Made by a program: the position numbers and the translations under genes
Virus record (IMG/VR): IMGVR_UViG_3300031951_000496
Span: 1 to 38,350 of that record
Strand: one strand, 5' to 3'
DNA length: 38,350 nucleotides
DNA from: a virus
Part shown: in pieces, positions 25,007-32,372 of the stretch
Position numbering within the stretch: the first letter of the stretch is position 1
Layout of the letters: each line of letters begins with the position of its first letter
Notes under the pieces: generated by a model
What the model saw: only the letters and a program-made list of their open reading frames with translations
Databases searched by the model: none
What the model was told of the DNA's origin: nothing

Positions 25007-25435
25007 CTAAGATATTGAGATTGTTACCGATCCTACTGCTGTTTTAGCCACTAAATCGTTCGGCGTCAACTCCGCATCAAAGTAGGATGAACCACCGACT
25101 GGATACCATCCCCACTGAAATACCCGACTCCCCTCTAAAGGGAAACCAAAGCCCAGCGGGGAGGTGCTATTGGTCGTCAGTTCTTGCAATCCACTCGTAC
25201 CAGACTGTTGATAACTCACATCCGGGCGCGGCTCACGGACGGCTTGTGGATCGTTAACCGGAAACATACCAAGCTGGAGCTGCGGCTGATCAGGGTCGTA
25301 GCACGCTCGACACACCTTAATTTTAAAAGGTCTGGTTTTAACGGTTTGTATCCGCAATTCCTTGAGCATAAAGCGTTGATCACACCGATCACACTCCGCA
25401 ATCGCAAACTTACCAGAGGCGAACTGATTAGGCAT
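25007..25435 (-). CDS. Zinc-ribbon protein, head-tail region
   Basis: 142 residues. C15-xx-C18 and C42-xx-C45, 23 residues apart, form a zinc ribbon at the N-terminus (MPNQFASGKFAIAECDRC). It is followed by DPDQPQLQLGMFPVNDPQA and a beta-rich tail. I know this family from podovirus genomes beside adaptor genes, with no established function. It may help build or stabilise the head-tail junction; the ribbon could bind DNA or a protein partner. It follows the probable adaptor at 25439 by 3 bases. Confidence 0.86.
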   Translation of the reverse strand: MPNQFASGKFAIAECDRCDQRFMLKELRIQTVKTRPFKIKVCRACYDPDQPQLQLGMFPVNDPQAVREPRPDVSYQQSGTSGLQELTTNSTSPLGFGFPLEGSRVFQWGWYPVGGSSYFDAELTPNDLVAKTAVGSVTISIS

Positions 25436-25438
25436 AAC

Positions 25439-26371
25439 TTATCCGTAGTAGAACATGTTGCGCGGGACAATCCGCAGCGGAGCTGTCTCACGGTCCTCTT
25501 GGGAGGCCAGGGTCCACTGCTCTTCATAGTCCATCTTGAGCATCTGAATCCTGGTGGGGTCTACCCCTGGTAGCTTCATGCCGAGGTAATACGCCAGGCC
25601 AGCCACCATACACGGGATAAGCCTGAACGGAATGTCCTGTACCGTTGTTCCATTCCCGGCGTCTTGCATCCGGCGCAGTCTCCAGTAGACAAATGTGTAC
25701 TGGTCTCCAGGAGGATTAGGCGTCGGCCAAAGGTTTACACACGGGAGGTTCTGCACCGTGATCGGGGGTGTGCCAATGACCGCATGGCTTGTTGCCGTAG
25801 TACCGTTCTGTCCACGGGCGCAGTTGATAAGCGAGTTACCCGAGATATTGGGATAACTGATTGTCTCGTTGTTGATCTTGATAAAGCCTGCCGCAGCCAA
25901 GCCTGTAGTCGTGCTCAGCTCAATCGTCGTATCCGTGGCGTTGATATCTTGGGCCAGGGTAATGGCCGTAATGTTCTCGTTCCCAGACTGCCGGTTGAAC
26001 CAATACTGAATCGGGCGTCCCTGGGTGAGCTTGTTTGGAATTGAAGAATAGGTTGGCTCAGCAATGTTGCTGATGTTGATGTCGATCTGGTTCAGCGTAC
26101 CGGGGTTCTGCCGGATGACCGTATCAAGGATCTGGATGGTATCCGAGGGAATGGGATAGATGGCCTGGCCTGTAACCAGCGGGAACGATCCCTGCTCCAT
26201 CGTCCACAAATTCACGCCACGATTTGACCACTCTATCGTCAACAGATTTAATGACCGCCTGGCCGTCCGCAGATCGTAACCAGAACGCAGCTCACCACCG
26301 ACGCGCTCAAACGCCTCTTCAATAAGATTGGAGAGGTCTAGGTTAAACGCTACGGTACCGGAGGTAGGCAT
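25439..26371 (-). CDS. Probable head-tail adaptor/connector-region protein
   Basis: 310 residues. The N-terminal helices (NLIEEAFERVGGELRSGYDL, ARRSLNLLTIEWSNRGVNLW) and the C-terminal helices (PFRLIPCMVAGLAYYLGMKL) bracket a beta region (75-235). Residues 133-206 are a common inserted beta domain (TLAQDINATDTTIEL...CARGQNGTTATSHA). The helix-beta-helix plan is like that of the SU10-type adaptor encoded three genes on, so a second ring or stopper protein is likely. It may instead be a P22 gp4/gp26-class factor. Gene position supports the connector role. Confidence 0.86.
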   Translation of the reverse strand: MPTSGTVAFNLDLSNLIEEAFERVGGELRSGYDLRTARRSLNLLTIEWSNRGVNLWTMEQGSFPLVTGQAIYPIPSDTIQILDTVIRQNPGTLNQIDINISNIAEPTYSSIPNKLTQGRPIQYWFNRQSGNENITAITLAQDINATDTTIELSTTTGLAAAGFIKINNETISYPNISGNSLINCARGQNGTTATSHAVIGTPPITVQNLPCVNLWPTPNPPGDQYTFVYWRLRRMQDAGNGTTVQDIPFRLIPCMVAGLAYYLGMKLPGVDPTRIQMLKMDYEEQWTLASQEDRETAPLRIVPRNMFYYG

Positions 26372-26372
26372 T

Positions 26373-26645
26373 TTACTTTCCTAGTTTCTTCAATGTCTGA
26401 GCCAGGCGAGCACGCTGGCCCATCTTGCCAGGCTTCTTGGCAGCGGCAGCAAGTTTACCGGCAGGGATCTTCTCACCCTTCTTGACGCCAAGAGAGGCGC
26501 GTAACGCACCAGGCTTCTTGATTGCGTCTTTGATAAAACCACCAGACTTTGCAATAACAGTTTTGCCTTTACCCTTCTTGATCTGATCAATCGGGTCTTT
26601 GCTCATCTGGTCTTCTTTAGCCGGGTTAGGTGTAACCGTTTTCAT
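26373..26645 (-). CDS. Small basic protein with KKPGKMGQRARLA motif
   Basis: 90 residues, very Lys-rich. The second half (KPGALRASLGVKKGEKIPAG, then KLAAAAKKPGKMGQRARLAQ) is a conserved block I recognise from cyanophage and virus genomes, with the form GALRxxLGxxxGEKIPAxKL. Start chosen at 26645 because it overlaps the upstream stop as ATGA; a later ATG at 26606 is possible. Unknown function; nucleic acid binding is plausible from charge. Confidence 0.82.
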   Translation of the reverse strand: MKTVTPNPAKEDQMSKDPIDQIKKGKGKTVIAKSGGFIKDAIKKPGALRASLGVKKGEKIPAGKLAAAAKKPGKMGQRARLAQTLKKLGK

Positions 26646-26881
26646 CTGAACCTCGCTGTTTTTGCTGCAATTCGTTTTGGCTGTTTAACAAACTGTTTTC
26701 CAGCAGCTTTACCAGCTCTTTTCGCTCTAGTCGTCGCTGCATACTCTGAACTAGAAAGTGCGTTGATCGCCTTCTCTGGGAGGTAGCGCTCGCCGGTAAC
26801 GGACGACGGTTTACCACTTCGTGTTGTCCATTTCTGCTGGCCCCATTCTTTTAAGCTCTGTTGTGGCTTCTTTAGCGGCAT
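26642..26881 (-). CDS. Small basic protein, KQPKRIAAKTARFR family
   Basis: 79 residues. The layout MPLKKPQQSLKEWGQQKW, then SSVTGERYLPEKAINAL and AATTRAKRAGKAAGKQF, ending KQPKRIAAKTARFR, is conserved in aquatic phages, including cyanophages. It is strongly basic with many Lys/Arg helices. I know no assigned function. Its first 70 bases overlap the possible GTG-started gene in another frame. Confidence 0.84.
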   Translation of the reverse strand: MPLKKPQQSLKEWGQQKWTTRSGKPSSVTGERYLPEKAINALSSSEYAATTRAKRAGKAAGKQFVKQPKRIAAKTARFR

Positions 26882-26984
26882 CGCGTTCAGTCCTTTTTCT
26901 CATCCGGTATACCTCTGCTGCTTTCAAAACCCAGGAAAACACATTCCCGTCTCGCTTCGGGTCGTATACCGGTGCCCGGATCAC
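26811..26984 (-). CDS. Candidate small gene with GTG start
   Basis: 57 residues. GTG (26984-26982) overlaps the upstream TGA as GTGA, the usual coupling form in this genome. The frame runs to TAA at 26811. It reads as a basic protein (V-IRAPVYDPKRDGNVFSWVLK) continuing as a likely amphipathic helix rich in Lys/Arg/Glu. It fills the otherwise empty 26882-26980. The last 70 bases overlap the next gene out of frame, which counts against it. No family recognised. Confidence 0.42.
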   Translation of the reverse strand: MIRAPVYDPKRDGNVFSWVLKAAEVYRMRKRTERDAAKEATTELKRMGPAEMDNTKW

Positions 26985-27262
26985 TTATATCCACCCCCCT
27001 TAGCTTTGTACTGCTTAGCCAAGAGCTGTGCTTTGCGGGCTGACCACTGACCCGCAGCAGTCCCCTGAGTCGCGGAACCTTTAATCTTTTCAAAAAGGCT
27101 CTTACGCATCCCAGGCTTCGTATAAGTACCTGCCTCATTGACGCGAGACTTGACTTTGCCACCCTCTTTATACTGAGTGAAAGTGTCTCCATCTTTCCGC
27201 CTCCCGGTTTTGGCAGTTGGCATTTTGGACGCCCGGACAGCGCCCATCCCACGGCTAGGCAT
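26981..27262 (-). CDS. DUF5872-like basic protein
   Basis: 93 residues from ATG at 27262, chosen because it overlaps the HNH stop (TGATG) and has a GGAGGT site 8 bases upstream; an ATG at 27280 has no such site. The core (KEGGKVKSRVNEAGTYTKPG, then MRKSLFEKIKG...AGQWSARKAQLLAKQYKAKG) matches what I remember as DUF5872 from cyanophage genomes. It is Lys-rich with a terminal Gly-Gly-Gly-Tyr-Lys. No function known. Confidence 0.85.
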   Translation of the reverse strand: MPSRGMGAVRASKMPTAKTGRRKDGDTFTQYKEGGKVKSRVNEAGTYTKPGMRKSLFEKIKGSATQGTAAGQWSARKAQLLAKQYKAKGGGYK

Positions 27263-27726
27263 CAATTTACACCTCCACATCTCACATTGTTGACTATTCT
27301 ACTAACATGAGATTGCCGAACACCATATCTTTTTGCTAGCTGTGATTGACTAAACATCGAAGCAAAATATAGCCCTCTAATTTCTTTTACCTGAGAATTG
27401 CAAAGTTTTGCCATACCATTTGTTTGTCCATGCAACTTTGGTGCTTTGCTGCGACCTTTTTGAACTCTATCTTTTATGTTGTCCAAATTTGTTCCAACAA
27501 ATAAATGACTTGGGTTGCAACATTTTGGATTGTCGCATGAGTGCAAAACATGCAAAGGTGTAGACAAAGAATCTATAAGCCCAGATAAAAAAGCTGCAAC
27601 TCTGTGAGCATATGTACTTTTGGAGCCCGCATTAAACCAACCGTATCCTTTCCGGCTCAATGCGTTTTTCCACTCCCAACATCCGTCATTGGAAGTGTTT
27701 ACTTTGCTCCAAAACCTATCTTGCAT
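27262..27726 (-). CDS. HNH homing endonuclease with C-terminal helix-turn-helix
   Basis: 154 residues. It has the NUMOD4-free HNH_3 layout: WEWKNALSRKGYGWFN (17-32), A40-H41-RVAA, H62-S-C64-DNPKC69-C70-NPSH74-LFVGTNLDNIKDR. H41, H62 and H74 would bind metal and DNA, and C64/C69/C70 a structural zinc. Residues 108-147 (NSQVKEIRGLY...SQSQLAKRYGVRQSHVSRIV) form a helix-turn-helix. This is the common phage-borne selfish endonuclease. It abuts the KGG gene start (TAA-ATG) and its stop overlaps the next ATG. It likely spread by homing. Confidence 0.93.
   Translation of the reverse strand: MQDRFWSKVNTSNDGCWEWKNALSRKGYGWFNAGSKSTYAHRVAAFLSGLIDSLSTPLHVLHSCDNPKCCNPSHLFVGTNLDNIKDRVQKGRSKAPKLHGQTNGMAKLCNSQVKEIRGLYFASMFSQSQLAKRYGVRQSHVSRIVNNVRCGGVN
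27271..27276 (-). promoter_or_regulatory. Ribosome-binding site embedded in the HNH gene's last codons
   Basis: GGAGGT, 8 bases before the ATG at 27262 of the DUF5872-like gene, coded by Gly-Gly near the C-terminus of the HNH protein (RCGGVN). Confidence 0.7.
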
Positions 27727-27960
27727 TTAGCACTTCCCGCCGCCGCGCTTCATAGCCATACCGCCTTTGGCCATCTTGCCCTTGCCATCAGCAGCAAACG
27801 CCGGGACTTTCTTCCCGCCCTTCACAACCATCGGCATACCACCAGCGGCCATCTTGACCATCTTGCCTTTGGTAGCGCCTTTTTTGATAACGCCATCAGG
27901 TTTGCTAGAGGTTTTGACAGCGCCCATTTTGGTAGCGCCCATACCAGTCATCTTTTTCAT
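27727..27960 (-). CDS. Lys/Met/Gly-rich protein with KGG repeats
   Basis: 77 residues. It is almost wholly Lys, Met, Gly and Ala. Repeated cores are KPDGVIKKGATKGKMVKMAA (20-39; degenerate copy of the neighbours' C-terminal tag, here internal), KGGKK, KGGMAMK and a final GGGKC. No domain. It starts 4 bases inside the upstream gene stop. Likely a virion or nucleic-acid-associated micro-protein; function unknown. Confidence 0.8.
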   Translation of the reverse strand: MKKMTGMGATKMGAVKTSSKPDGVIKKGATKGKMVKMAAGGMPMVVKGGKKVPAFAADGKGKMAKGGMAMKRGGGKC

Positions 27961-28196
27961 ACCATTTTCCCTTTCGTCTTACCACGGACTGCACACCCAT
28001 CAGCACGTTTAGATGCTGATGACACTTTTCCGCCTTTTTTCATTCCTGCCTGTTGCCGCTTTTTTTCTTCGTCACGATCTTCAATGTCTTCGGCCATTAC
28101 ATTTCCAACGACACCAAAACCACGAAGTAAATCTGGGTTCTTTGCAAGAATTGCGGGGCCAATCCCGAGCGCACCACTTTTGAGAGCGTCCCTCAT
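27957..28196 (-). CDS. Small protein with ADGCAVRGKTKGKMV C-terminal tag
   Basis: 79 residues from ATG at 28196, 2 bases after the previous stop (TAACC-ATG). An ATG at 28238 would overlap by 40 bases and is less likely. The body (MRDALKSGALGIGPAILAKN) has a mildly hydrophobic helix, then an acidic helix, then KRADGCAVRGKTKGKMV at the end. The tag repeats in two upstream neighbours. Unknown function. Confidence 0.8.
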   Translation of the reverse strand: MRDALKSGALGIGPAILAKNPDLLRGFGVVGNVMAEDIEDRDEEKKRQQAGMKKGGKVSSASKRADGCAVRGKTKGKMV

Positions 28197-28198
28197 GG

Positions 28199-28444
28199 TT
28201 ACACCATCTTCCCGCGAGTTTTGCCACGCTGAGCGCAACCATCGGCAGAACGCACATAACCGCCCTTGGCCTTTTTAATCGGCTTACTGTATTCCTCTTC
28301 CTGGGTGTAGCCCATACGATCAGCTAATTCACTAGCCTTCGTCGTAGCGTATTTGACACCCTTTTTGATGCCTAAGAAGTCATCTTCAATCTTTGCTTCT
28401 TTGATCTTCTTGGTGCGGGTAGAGTCTTTGCGTTCCTGTTCCAT
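28199..28444 (-). CDS. Small charged protein with ADGCAQRGKTRGKMV C-terminal tag
   Basis: 81 residues, Lys/Glu-rich helices in the first 60, then KKAKGGYVRSADGCAQRGKT and RGKMV. ATG follows the previous stop directly (TAA-ATG). The C-terminal 16 residues are near-identical to those in flanking genes, while codons differ, so the tag is kept at protein level. Function unknown. Confidence 0.82.
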   Translation of the reverse strand: MEQERKDSTRTKKIKEAKIEDDFLGIKKGVKYATTKASELADRMGYTQEEEYSKPIKKAKGGYVRSADGCAQRGKTRGKMV

Positions 28445-29092
28445 TTAGATAATCCTTCCACGGGTTTTGCCGCGCTGAGCAATACCGTCTGCGCGTTTAG
28501 ATGCGACCATGCCACCTTTCTTCATACCACCAGCCTGCTCGCGCATCCTGGTTCTAAATGCTTCAGCCTTGCGAGCAAGACGCTCAGAACCTGTCTGAGT
28601 ATCTTCTTTCTTGCGGGCCTGTTCTTTCATGTATGCAGCACGTTCTTTCTGCATATCTGCTGCGCGTTTAGCGGCTGCTGTAGCGTCCTTGCCTTGCTCG
28701 TATGCTCTACGCTCATCACGGATATTGGAGGCCGTCAGAGCGGATTCCATGCGGTCTATGTCCTGTCCGCTTGGACCCATGGATTTTGGTGCTGCCGGAG
28801 CTGCTGCAGAACCACGACGGGTCAGACCACGCTGAGCATTGAGATAGTCACGCAGGTTATCAAACCCGGCAGACTTCATCTGCTCTTTGGTGACAATCGG
28901 AGCTTTGGCTGTATTAGCAGGAGTCTTAGTGCGCTCTACAAACTGGCGAATGCTTTCGGTAGCACCTGGCTCATCACTCATTTGGCTACGGCTATAGTCC
29001 ATCGCTTCACGCTTGGACGCAGCCATAAGATTCTTAGCGTCATCGGACTCTAAGTATCCGCCGTTCTCATACCGTTTGACTTTGCGTTTCAT
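28445..29092 (-). CDS. Lys/Arg/Ala-rich protein with ADGIAQRGKTRGRII C-terminal tag
   Basis: 215 residues. The largest member of the tagged group, mostly charged helix with coiled-coil potential (125-190: RRAYEQGKDATAAAKRAADM...). It ends MKKGGMVASKRADGIAQRGK then TRGRII. The N-terminus (MKRKVKRYENGGYLESDDAK) is also basic with a Gly-Gly. It overlaps the previous stop by 4 bases. Possibly a scaffold, core or DNA-binding protein; no family with known function recognised. Confidence 0.84.
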   Translation of the reverse strand: MKRKVKRYENGGYLESDDAKNLMAASKREAMDYSRSQMSDEPGATESIRQFVERTKTPANTAKAPIVTKEQMKSAGFDNLRDYLNAQRGLTRRGSAAAPAAPKSMGPSGQDIDRMESALTASNIRDERRAYEQGKDATAAAKRAADMQKERAAYMKEQARKKEDTQTGSERLARKAEAFRTRMREQAGGMKKGGMVASKRADGIAQRGKTRGRII

Positions 29093-29337
29093 AATTTCCT
29101 CTGCGCCATCGCGTCAAGTTTGGCTTCTAGTCTGCGGAAGCCGTCGTCAAAATGTTCACGGATCTTATCCAGATCCTGCCGCACTTCTGCACGGGTAATG
29201 TGCTCCCGAGCTACTTCTTCCCGCGTCCTATTAAGCAGGATGCTCAGACGATTGAGTTCGTCGAACTTACTTTTAAGCAGCATACCCATAATTGCCACTA
29301 TCGCACTCAAAGCGATATTCCAAAGCATCATTTCCAT
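29089..29337 (-). CDS. Small membrane-anchored coiled-coil protein
   Basis: 82 residues: one N-terminal transmembrane helix (about 3-22, MMLWNIALSAIVAIMGMLL), then a long charged helix with coiled-coil heptads (Lys/Glu/Arg, 24-78). Overlap with the next gene is 4 bases. This build occurs in short phage proteins, including spanin-like and holin-like ones, but the position far from the lysis genes argues against a lysis role. Function unknown. Confidence 0.8.
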   Translation of the reverse strand: MEMMLWNIALSAIVAIMGMLLKSKFDELNRLSILLNRTREEVAREHITRAEVRQDLDKIREHFDDGFRRLEAKLDAMAQRKL

Positions 29338-29631
29338 TTAGCACTTCCACCTTTTTCTCGCTTGCCGAATACGGCTGTTGGGATCTTTGGCGGCTTCTGG
29401 AAACTGCTTCATCTGTCCAGCCGACCGTGCACAAAATGATTTGCGGCGCTTTGCCCGTTCTCCAGTAGGCTTATCCTCTGTTACGGCAGTCTTGAGCTTT
29501 GACCCTGGATTGGCACGGCGATACGCTGCCACGCCTTTATCTGTCATACCAGCGCCCTGCTTAGTCGGACGAAAGTTGCCCGACTTCACAGAGGTCTTGA
29601 TGCCCATGCCCTTAGCCATGATTATGCCCAA
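29338..29631 (-). CDS. Small basic protein, DUF6321-like
   Basis: 97 residues. The core TDKGVAAYRRANPGSKLKTAV, then RRKSFCARSAGQMKQF and the terminal RKRWKC, is what I recall as DUF6321 from cyanophage and algal-virus genomes. Cys in SFCAR and the terminal Cys could bind metal. An in-frame Met at residue 5 is another start. It overlaps the preceding gene by 10 bases. Function unknown. Confidence 0.83.
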   Translation of the reverse strand: MGIIMAKGMGIKTSVKSGNFRPTKQGAGMTDKGVAAYRRANPGSKLKTAVTEDKPTGERAKRRKSFCARSAGQMKQFPEAAKDPNSRIRQARKRWKC

Positions 29632-29912
29632 ACTCTTTGTGGAGTGTTAGGTGCTTCTATCACCGGCAACAAAGCCAGCACATCTTCAGGCAACTCCTCA
29701 CACCGCAGGTTTGCATGGTATCCAGGCACAGGCTTCATCTCAAGATACTCACCTTCCTCACCTTTGATGATCTTGCCTGTAGGGGTATAGATAGTGCCTA
29801 TGACATCCAAGGCATACCCAGGTAGGGGTAGGCTATCCAAGGTGATCTCAGCGGCTTCTAGTGCCGCAAACAAGGCTTCCTCTGATGCTGCTTTTAAGTA
29901 GTAGTCAGTCAT
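29622..29912 (-). CDS. Conserved small phage protein near fibre genes
   Basis: 96 residues, acidic. It has MTDYYLKAASEEALFAALEA, LPGYALDVIGTIYTPTGKI, then VPGYHANLRC and TPQRVWA at the end. This order is widespread in phages, close to tail-fibre genes, with no established function. It may be a fibre chaperone or baseplate accessory. It follows the lectin-like fibre gene by 4 bases. Confidence 0.84.
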   Translation of the reverse strand: MTDYYLKAASEEALFAALEAAEITLDSLPLPGYALDVIGTIYTPTGKIIKGEEGEYLEMKPVPGYHANLRCEELPEDVLALLPVIEAPNTPQRVWA

Positions 29913-29916
29913 GTTG

Positions 29917-31269
29917 TCACCGAGTTAATGCTTGGAGTTGATCGTTGCTAAGACGAACGGGGTAGTAGGCTATGCGGCGGATGTGACCGTTGAGTTGGTA
30001 TGGCGTTGTTCCTCCAGCATCTGCTGTTCCAATCATAAATTCATTTTGCGTGTCTAAACCAAAAACGGTATTTGTGGAGCTAACCAAACCAGAGTTTACG
30101 CTTAACGTAAAATTTGCATCAATAACAGCGGCTGTTTTTAATAACTGATCGGCTACTACAACCCCGAAATTAGAAGGTAATGATGGAGCGGTTGCGCCAG
30201 AACGTCCGACTAAAGTTGGGCTAATTGTGTTGTTGCGTGTGCTTCTTACACCATAACCATCTAAACCTGCTGTAGCAGTATTTCTTATACCCCACACATA
30301 AGATGCCTGTGTGCTAGTAGAAGTCGCATCAATAGAATACTCAGCATAAAACGTACTTACGCTTTGATTAAACCAACTACTAAAGTTAGTACCAGTCATC
30401 GTCGCAACATCAGCATTGCGGGTGACTGTGGCAGCGACTGTGGGTATGTAAGAGGTGGGGAAGGCTCCGGCTTCTAGTTGTGCGCCCCAGAGGTAGATGC
30501 CTGAGGTGCCGTCGCCGGTGTAAAGATCGCCATTAATAGTTCCATCTGTTGCTAAGTTAATTTGAGCGTCAAATCCTGTGCCTGCTGCTGTGCTTGGGAT
30601 ACCTGTTATAAAACACCTAAACCAACCATTTCCAACAGAAACTGCAGCAGCGTTAGAAAACGATCCAGTACCACCAAAACCACTTGCAGATGTGGCTCCC
30701 GTATTTAAATTAAAAGATACTCGAATATTGTTTCCAGAAAACCCGTTTAAAAATACCCTGCAAAAACTTCTTTCCGCTGCTTTTGCAAAAAAAGAAAAAG
30801 TATATGTTGCGTTTTTAGTGGCAGTTGATGTTTGAATTACCAGATGACTGTTAGTTGCGCTTGTGTCTTCAACCAACTTATCGCCAGTCAAAGTCCCATC
30901 AGGCGCAACAATTGTATTTGCCGTGATACTACTGCGAGTTTTCGTCCAAGCCGCATTGTCAAACTCAGACGAGTAAGTCAGCAAATTCGTCCTCTGCTCC
31001 TCTATCAGCAAGCCTAGGGACTGTAGTGTGGTGGGGTTGTGATCGAATCTGGCTACACCGCTACTAGCAGTCTGCATCACACCGTTGGCATCAAAGTAAG
31101 TAGCATTGGATGCACGAGTGAAGGTGATGCGAGTATCTAAAGAATTGGTACCAGCAAAGTTTAGGTCTAGCGTTGGAAATGGTATGGACAACCCATTGGG
31201 AAGCGATACACCGAGGCCAGAGACCCCGGTATATAAGAAGCTGGATACCCCGCCGGTACCGACGCCCAT
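29917..31269 (-). CDS. Lectin-like (concanavalin-fold) fibre/head-spike protein
   Basis: 450 residues. The N-terminal part has TRASNATYFDANGVMQTA and SLGLLIEEQRTNLLTYSSEF, the start of the phage head-spike fibre family. Residues 110-275 look like a carbohydrate-binding beta sandwich ending YLWGAQLEAGAFPTSYIPT. Residues 290-450 form a second LamG/concanavalin-like sandwich (NGHIRRIAYYPVRLSNDQLQ). Host surface glycan binding is inferred from the fold. It lies close to the capsid genes, so a head fibre is as likely as a tail fibre. Confidence 0.9.
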   Translation of the reverse strand: MGVGTGGVSSFLYTGVSGLGVSLPNGLSIPFPTLDLNFAGTNSLDTRITFTRASNATYFDANGVMQTASSGVARFDHNPTTLQSLGLLIEEQRTNLLTYSSEFDNAAWTKTRSSITANTIVAPDGTLTGDKLVEDTSATNSHLVIQTSTATKNATYTFSFFAKAAERSFCRVFLNGFSGNNIRVSFNLNTGATSASGFGGTGSFSNAAAVSVGNGWFRCFITGIPSTAAGTGFDAQINLATDGTINGDLYTGDGTSGIYLWGAQLEAGAFPTSYIPTVAATVTRNADVATMTGTNFSSWFNQSVSTFYAEYSIDATSTSTQASYVWGIRNTATAGLDGYGVRSTRNNTISPTLVGRSGATAPSLPSNFGVVVADQLLKTAAVIDANFTLSVNSGLVSSTNTVFGLDTQNEFMIGTADAGGTTPYQLNGHIRRIAYYPVRLSNDQLQALTR

Positions 31270-31270
31270 T

Positions 31271-31597
31271 TTATTGCCCCGGCATTCCGGCTTGGATAAT
31301 TGTTACTGTTACCGTTCCAGACCCAGAGTTCACATTGACTCTAATGCCACGAACCGGAAACGCATAGTTGCCGTCTTGGTTTGTCGTTTGACTGACCAAC
31401 ACTTCATGGTTAAACCATGTCGCCGTTGACGCATTAAAGTTTTCTGCAAAAACATCATCAAACGTATGCTGGATTGTGTAGTTCACCGTTCCAGATACCA
31501 CTGCCCCAATGGATACATTAAACACCGCCATGTAGTGATCCATCGGTGCAACAGCAGAGGCTCCTGAACCCGTTTTAGAAATTACAATAGGACGCAT
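31271..31597 (-). CDS. Small beta-rich virion protein
   Basis: 108 residues, beta-rich (MDHYMAVFNVSIGAVVSGTV, YTIQHTFDDVFA, VRGIRVNVNSGSGTVTVTII). The pattern suits a jelly-roll decoration or cement protein and is frequent beside capsid genes in aquatic phages. No catalytic residues. It ends two bases before the spike-fibre gene. The role is inferred from composition and position. Confidence 0.83.
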   Translation of the reverse strand: MRPIVISKTGSGASAVAPMDHYMAVFNVSIGAVVSGTVNYTIQHTFDDVFAENFNASTATWFNHEVLVSQTTNQDGNYAFPVRGIRVNVNSGSGTVTVTIIQAGMPGQ

Positions 31598-31599
31598 AT

Positions 31600-31782
31600 C
31601 TACCCCTGTTCTTCAAGTTTACTTTTTGCGCCTGTATCCGGTTCATCAAGTTCAAGACGGGCCAGCATAGCTTTCATCGTATCTATGGCGGCTTGGGAAG
31701 CAACGGCCACGTCATGTGCGTGAGCGCGTTGCTGTTCCATTTGCTTGATCTCTTCTAGCAGAAACTCTTTAGTTATCTGCAT
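31600..31782 (-). CDS. Small coiled-coil protein
   Basis: 60 residues, one long helix with heptads (MQITKEFLLEEIKQMEQQRA, then AAIDTMKAMLARLELDE). Proteins with this start occur widely near capsid and lysis genes, function unknown. ATG overlaps the upstream stop by 1 base. It may multimerise or bind a capsid subunit. Confidence 0.78.
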   Translation of the reverse strand: MQITKEFLLEEIKQMEQQRAHAHDVAVASQAAIDTMKAMLARLELDEPDTGAKSKLEEQG

Positions 31783-32372
31783 TAGGCAATCGTACTTACC
31801 ATGATGTAGTACGTAGTGCCGTTATCACTGATCACAGGGATCGTGTGGGTAGCAGCCGGAGTTCCAGCGGCAGCACGGAAGACCGTACCAGCAGAAGGAG
31901 CAGGAACGCGCAACAGAGCGCTAACAGTTCCAGTTCCGCTATTCGTACAACGCAGGTAAGTAGCACCAGACCAAGAGCCGCCCGAAGCAAAATCAGAGTC
32001 CAGTTGGATTGCAGAAATCGTACCGCCAGGAGCAGTAGAAGATCCACCGAGAGTTACGCGCAGAGCATTACCGGCACCAGAGATCGTTCCAGATCCATTA
32101 ATGGACAGGGAGATATGAGCACCGTTGACTGTGCCGCCAGTAGCAGCGCCAGCACCAGTTACGCGGGTAAGAAAACGAGCTGTCTCACCAGAACCGGTAG
32201 AGGTAAAGGTCAGACGGGAATAGTTCAGTCGTACATCACCGGTCGTATTTGATGCGGTAACGTAAGAAGAAGAAACGTTGGAAGTAGAGGTAACCGCAAT
32301 TTCATCAGTAGCGGTGCCGGAGATAAACCCGTTATCCGAGGCGACTGGGCCAGAAAATCGTGTTTGAGCCAT
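31782..32372 (-). CDS. Virion-type beta-rich protein after GIY-YIG insert
   Basis: 196 residues, Thr/Ser/Gly-rich, beta-rich throughout (MAQTRFSGPVASDNGFISGT, then LTFTSTGSGETARFLTRV, GNALRVTLGG, GTTYYIMVSTIA). The leader MAQTRFSGPVASDNG is a common marine phage structural signature. It sits next to the capsid gene, apart from the endonuclease insert. ATG overlaps the endonuclease stop (TAATG), and the ribosome-binding site lies in that gene. Likely a decoration or fibre-base protein. Confidence 0.86.
   Translation of the reverse strand: MAQTRFSGPVASDNGFISGTATDEIAVTSTSNVSSSYVTASNTTGDVRLNYSRLTFTSTGSGETARFLTRVTGAGAATGGTVNGAHISLSINGSGTISGAGNALRVTLGGSSTAPGGTISAIQLDSDFASGGSWSGATYLRCTNSGTGTVSALLRVPAPSAGTVFRAAAGTPAATHTIPVISDNGTTYYIMVSTIA

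Noticed and set aside
26887-27252. Minus-strand 121-codon frame
   Set aside because: It runs across the DUF5872-like gene in another frame and has no family signature.
27263-27280. ATG at 27280 as start of the DUF5872-like gene
   Set aside because: The ATG at 27262 has a GGAGGT site and the TGATG overlap; the upstream ATG has neither.
28197-28238. ATG at 28238 as start of the tagged gene
   Set aside because: It would overlap the upstream gene by 40 bases; ATG at 28196 directly follows the stop.
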